NCBI GenBank assembly: GCA_021811205.1
Contig: JAJZPK010000094.1
Span: 1-8,995 of the forward strand
Length of the DNA stretch: 8,995 nt
Origin: Pseudomonadota bacterium
Lineage (GTDB): Bacteria; Pseudomonadota; Gammaproteobacteria; Burkholderiales; JABEVD01
Reading direction: 5' to 3'
Shown here one piece after another: positions 5,388 to 8,995 of the stretch. Numbering within the stretch: the stretch's first letter is position 1; each line of letters starts with the position of its first letter. The position numbers and the translations under genes were made by a program. The notes beneath the pieces were generated by a model that was given only the letters and a program-made list of their open reading frames with translations, was not told where the DNA came from and did not search any database.

Positions 5388-8300
5388 AAATCCTGCGCAA
5401 CCTCATTCTTTTTCTAATGCTTCTGCCTGCCGCAGCTTTCGCTGGCACATTGACGCCAGCCACAGGAGGTAGCGCGATTTCGGCAGACACGAATATCGCG
5501 AGCGGCACAGCGACCTGGACAAGCCTTTCCGGTCCCGTATACAGCGAGGCTGCAACAGGCGAAGCGTCGCTTGGCACCATCGTGTTCAACGCGCCTTCCG
5601 GATTTTCCTTCAACACGGGCGCTATTCCTGTTGCGACTGTTGCTCGCCTTGCAGGTGGCGGATCGGGAAACAGGAATCTCGCGATTTCATTCACTTCGAT
5701 CAGCGCCACCCAGATCGTCTTCACCGTCACCCGAATTTCGAGCAGCGGCGTCTACAACAGCATTACCTGGAGCAATATCCAGGTAAGACCCAATGTGGGC
5801 ACCCCGCTCGCAAGCGGCAACATCACCCTGTCGGGCACGGCCACATTGAACGGCGCGCCTTCCGGATCGAATTGCGGTGCATTGTCTGAAGTCGGCGGGG
5901 CGCCGAATCACCTCGTCTTCTCTCAGCAGCCCAGCAACACAAACGGGGGGACGGCGATCAGTCCAGCGGTGACGGTCCGTTTGCTTGATGCCTACGGCAA
6001 CCTTTCATCGAGTGCCGGGACCGTGAGCATGGCGATCGGAACGAATCCCGGGGGCGGCATATTGAGCGGTACGCTCTCCGTTGCCGCATCAATGGGTCTC
6101 GCCACCTTTTCCGATCTTTCCATCAATGCGGCTGGGACGGGCTATACCCTGGTCGCGTCGAGCGCAGGGCTTCCCAGCATTACGAGCAATCCCTTCAACA
6201 TCATCGGCACCGGGCTGGTGTGCAATTCGGACAATTTCACGAACCTTTCGCATTGGACCGTCGGGAATGCCGGCGGCACATTCGGCGATCCGATCGCCAT
6301 CAACAACCGGCTCAGATTGACCGATGAAAGCACCGGGGTTGCCACTTACGCGACCTTCACCAGGCTTTACGGCAACAAAATCGTGGTCGAATTCACCGAC
6401 TACGCATACGGGGGATCGGATCCGGGTGCGGACGGCATCGCGGTCATCCTGTCCGATGCATCCCAGCCGCCCGCCGTCGGCGCATTCGGCGGCTCGCTCG
6501 GCTATGCGCCAAAGCAGGTTGCATTGGGAGGCGATACCACCCACCCGGGGTTTGCCGGCGGCTGGATAGGCGTGGGACTCGACGAATACGGCAATTATTC
6601 GAACAATACGGAAGGCAGGACGGGGGGAGTTGCCCCGGGTTTCACGCCTGAGGCGGTTGCCATCCGCGGTTCGGGTTCCGGCTACACGGGCTACGCCTAC
6701 ATTGCCGGAACGGGGTCGCTTCCCATCGGCATAGACAGGGATTATGCGACCCAGCAGCATCTCATGACTTCAGGCCCGGGATACCGCTACCGCATCACGA
6801 TTGACTATTCCGACAGCATCCACGCCTGGGTTTCGGTCGAACGCGACACGGGCTCGGGGTATGTCTATCTGATCTCACCCTTTGATGCCAAAACGGTGAC
6901 AGGCCAGGCGCCCGTGCCAACCGAGTGGTATCTTTCCTTCACCGGGGCGTCCGGCGCTTCCACCAATATCCACGAGATAGGTAATTTCACTGCCTGTTCG
7001 AGCAGCGCGCAGACGGTGTCCCTCGACCATCTCGAGCTCGATCACAGCGGCACGGCCTGCGGAGTCGACAATATCACCCTCAAGGCCTGCGCCAATGCGG
7101 ATTGCAGCGTCGCTTACCTGGGCAGCGTGACGGCAAATCTCACGGCTTCGCCATCCGGGGCGACCTGGTCGGCCAATCCGATTTCATTCACGGGCGGTCA
7201 GGCCCAGGTGAGCCTGAGCGGCGTGACCGGCACGACCTATACGCTGGGTGCGACTTCCGCTGCGCCCAATCCGACCGTCTGCGTCGGCGGGCCGAGCGGA
7301 TCTCCCTGCAACCTCACTTTCGCATCCAGCTGCTTCGATGCGGCGGAAGTCGGACAGAATCCATCGACGCCCATCTATACGAAGCTTTCCGGGGCGGGCT
7401 TCAATCTCGATGTGCTCGCCGTCTCCGGCGGGACGGTCAACACGCACTACAAGGGAACGGTTTCGGTTTCCCTGGTGAATCCTGCCGCATCGAGCGGCAA
7501 CTGCGCCGACACGAATGCGGGGTTGACTGCCGCCACGACCTATACCTTCGTGAATCAGGACAATGGGCGCAGGACCTTTTCATTTTCCTACCCCAATGCG
7601 GCAAGGGACGTCAAGGTACGCGTCGTGTCCGGCACCCAGCCCGTATGTTCTTCCGACGATTTCGTGATTCGCCCCCAGCAGTTTTCCCTTTCCACAACGA
7701 CCCCCTTGAATCCTTCATCGAACAGCCTGGCGGCTGGGGCGAATTTCAATCTGACCGCGAATTCCGGCTTGAGCGCGGGCTATACGGGAACGCCGGTGAT
7801 CGATGCGACCAAGGTATCCGACCACAACGGCGTGGCGATTCAGACCTTGGGCCTTCTGACGGGGGCTTTTCCGGCAGCTTCCGGCAGCCTCTCTTCGGGC
7901 ACTTTCCAGTACCAGGATGTCGGCACGATACTCTTCAATGCCAATGCAATCTACGACCCGACTTTCACTCAAGTGGACCAGGTAACCGGGACAGTGGGCG
8001 GGGTCAATCACGGCGCAGGGGGAGACTGCGTGCTCAACAGTGCGTCGAATGCGGCAAGCGGCGGCCAGTACGGATGCAACATCGGCAGCCCGGGATTGGG
8101 TCCGCTGGGGCGCTTTCGTCCCGACCATTACGAAGTCAATGCGACGCTGACGCCTGCCTGCAGCGGTTTCACCTACATGGGACAGCCTCGGCTCGGCATC
8201 AATCTTTCGGTTTCGGCTGCAGGAAGCACGGGTTCCGTCCTTTCCCGCTATACGACAGGCGGAAATTTTTCGGGGCTTTGTTCGCCGAATTCCTGTCTTG

Positions 8301-8938
8301 CGACGCTTGCAGTTACCGGAGACAATGCTGGGGCGCCAGTGTCCCTGAATGAACGCCTGAATCCTGCGCTTCCCGCATTTTCCTGGGCGAACGGACAGTA
8401 TCTTGCAAGCGGTGCCGCCTACAATTTCGCAAGGCTCTCGTCTCCCGACGGCCCTTACGACAGCTTTGCACTCAAGACGTCGATCGACGATGTGGATGGC
8501 GTCCTGATCACCAGGCTCAATGGTTCTCCGGTAACCGGCGCAGCATCCGCGCTTTCCAATGCAACCAGCCTTCGTTACGGACGCATGCAGATCGACAACG
8601 CCTACGGTTCTGAACTGCTTCCCCTTCCCGTGAATGTTGCTGCCCAGTACTGGAATGGCAGCTATTACGTCCCCAATACGCTCGATGACTGCACTTCCAT
8701 TTCAAGCTCGAATTTTTCCCTGCAAGCAGGCGGGGGGGCATCGATTTCCACCACGATACAGGGGGGCGGTGCGCTTGCATCAGGAAAAGGAAGCGTCGTG
8801 CTCACGAAGCCCGATCCGACGCCGCCTGGGGTGGGCAGCGTGGATTTGAGTTCGACCATACCCTGGCTGCCGGGCTCGGGGCGCGAAACGTTCGGCCTGT
8901 ATGGAAGCAAGTTCATCTATTTGCGCGAAATTTACTGA
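5384..8938 (+). CDS. mshQ: MshQ, large secreted pilus-associated protein with L-type-lectin-like domain
   Basis: 1184 residues from GTG 5384. The start is fixed by GGGTGA (5371-5376), the GTGA overlap with mshP, and a clear Sec signal peptide, MKILRNLILFLMLLPAAAFA, with cleavage before GTL. Regions: 21-165, Ser/Thr/Gly-rich beta sandwich; about 173-275, Ig-like domain opening with APNHLVFSQQPS and containing VTVRLLDAYGN; about 280-538, L-type-lectin-like jelly roll with ADGIAVILSD (Asp350), GGSLGYA (369-375) and GVGLDEYGN (Asp400, Asn404), residues that match the sugar/metal loop pattern of these lectins; about 540-1184, DUF6701-like MshQ region with CFDAAE, IYTKLSG, SSDDFVIRPQQF, GRFRPDHYEV and a C-terminal KFIYLREIY. 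Cys280 and Cys538 flank the lectin domain, with no cysteine between them. MshQ function is not firmly established. Surface or tip adhesion to glycans is my inference. No membrane anchor, LPXTG or GPI-like end is seen. Confidence 0.9.
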   Translation: MKILRNLILFLMLLPAAAFAGTLTPATGGSAISADTNIASGTATWTSLSGPVYSEAATGEASLGTIVFNAPSGFSFNTGAIPVATVARLAGGGSGNRNLAISFTSISATQIVFTVTRISSSGVYNSITWSNIQVRPNVGTPLASGNITLSGTATLNGAPSGSNCGALSEVGGAPNHLVFSQQPSNTNGGTAISPAVTVRLLDAYGNLSSSAGTVSMAIGTNPGGGILSGTLSVAASMGLATFSDLSINAAGTGYTLVASSAGLPSITSNPFNIIGTGLVCNSDNFTNLSHWTVGNAGGTFGDPIAINNRLRLTDESTGVATYATFTRLYGNKIVVEFTDYAYGGSDPGADGIAVILSDASQPPAVGAFGGSLGYAPKQVALGGDTTHPGFAGGWIGVGLDEYGNYSNNTEGRTGGVAPGFTPEAVAIRGSGSGYTGYAYIAGTGSLPIGIDRDYATQQHLMTSGPGYRYRITIDYSDSIHAWVSVERDTGSGYVYLISPFDAKTVTGQAPVPTEWYLSFTGASGASTNIHEIGNFTACSSSAQTVSLDHLELDHSGTACGVDNITLKACANADCSVAYLGSVTANLTASPSGATWSANPISFTGGQAQVSLSGVTGTTYTLGATSAAPNPTVCVGGPSGSPCNLTFASSCFDAAEVGQNPSTPIYTKLSGAGFNLDVLAVSGGTVNTHYKGTVSVSLVNPAASSGNCADTNAGLTAATTYTFVNQDNGRRTFSFSYPNAARDVKVRVVSGTQPVCSSDDFVIRPQQFSLSTTTPLNPSSNSLAAGANFNLTANSGLSAGYTGTPVIDATKVSDHNGVAIQTLGLLTGAFPAASGSLSSGTFQYQDVGTILFNANAIYDPTFTQVDQVTGTVGGVNHGAGGDCVLNSASNAASGGQYGCNIGSPGLGPLGRFRPDHYEVNATLTPACSGFTYMGQPRLGINLSVSAAGSTGSVLSRYTTGGNFSGLCSPNSCLATLAVTGDNAGAPVSLNERLNPALPAFSWANGQYLASGAAYNFARLSSPDGPYDSFALKTSIDDVDGVLITRLNGSPVTGAASALSNATSLRYGRMQIDNAYGSELLPLPVNVAAQYWNGSYYVPNTLDDCTSISSSNFSLQAGGGASISTTIQGGGALASGKGSVVLTKPDPTPPGVGSVDLSSTIPWLPGSGRETFGLYGSKFIYLREIY

Positions 8939-8940
8939 AA

Positions 8941-8995
8941 AATCTATTGACTGCAATAGGTTATGAGTATAAATTGAGAAATATGATGAGCTTTC
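8941..8995 (+). promoter_or_regulatory. Post-operon region: 9-bp hairpin, promoter-like boxes, possible next gene start
   Basis: This AT-rich end of the window contains CTATTG (8944-8949) and CAATAG (8954-8959) around the loop ACTG; in RNA the stem extends to 9 bp with one G-U pair. There is no U run after it, so it is not a classic intrinsic terminator. TTGACT (8948-8953), overlapping the stem and loop, looks like a -35 box, but the best -10 (TATAAA, 8968-8973) is only 14 bp away; TAAATT at 16 bp is weaker. ATG 8983 (Met-Met-Ser-Phe to the window end), with GAG 4 nt upstream, could begin another gene. Too little is visible to say more. Confidence 0.3.

Noticed and set aside
5447..7000. MshQ Ser/Thr/Gly-rich beta regions as tandem repeats
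   Set aside because: The segments look alike in composition but I found no repeated unit in register at DNA or protein level. They are better read as separate beta-sandwich domains.

Overview
The window is the 3' two thirds of a mannose-sensitive haemagglutinin (MSHA)-type type IV pilus operon. All genes lie on the + strand, in the order mshG (3' end), mshF-like, pglL-like O-oligosaccharyltransferase, mshA, mshC-like, mshD-like, mshO, mshP, mshQ. The G+C-rich coding sequence, the sequence style of the proteins and the PglL-type gene beside a pilin suggest a betaproteobacterium, possibly a Nitrosomonadales-like group. That placement is an inference from family resemblance, because there is no rRNA or other marker gene here.

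Layout. Bases 1-285 encode the C-terminus of the inner-membrane platform protein MshG (PilC/GspF family). It overlaps by 4 nt a small MshF-like protein (282-788). After 4 nt comes a 581-residue polytopic PglL/Wzy_C family O-oligosaccharyltransferase (793-2538), which occupies the place where Vibrio has mshB. A 68-nt leader with a good Shine-Dalgarno site, a TATAAT box and a small hairpin precedes the major pilin mshA (2607-3038). A 43-nt gap with GC-rich inverted repeats and a TTTT run separates mshA from the minor pilin block: mshC-like (3082-3579), mshD-like (3569-4144), mshO (4141-4974) and mshP (4971-5387). These overlap by 11, 4 and 4 nt. mshP overlaps by 4 nt the very large secreted protein MshQ (5384-8938), which starts at GTG. 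The last 57 nt hold a hairpin, promoter-like boxes and perhaps the start of another gene.

How it works together (family knowledge plus inference). MshG anchors the pilus machine in the inner membrane. MshA is cut by prepilin peptidase and polymerised. The minor pilins MshC, D, O and P probably form the initiation/tip complex. MshQ, exported by a Sec signal peptide, carries an L-type-lectin-like domain and a C-terminal DUF6701-type region, so it could be a pilus-associated adhesin. The PglL-like enzyme probably transfers a lipid-linked glycan to pilin in the periplasm; the Ser/Thr-rich disulfide loop of MshA is a candidate acceptor. I see no tRNA, rRNA, CRISPR array or insertion sequence. The most interesting points are the O-oligosaccharyltransferase built into the pilus operon and the lectin-like domain in MshQ.
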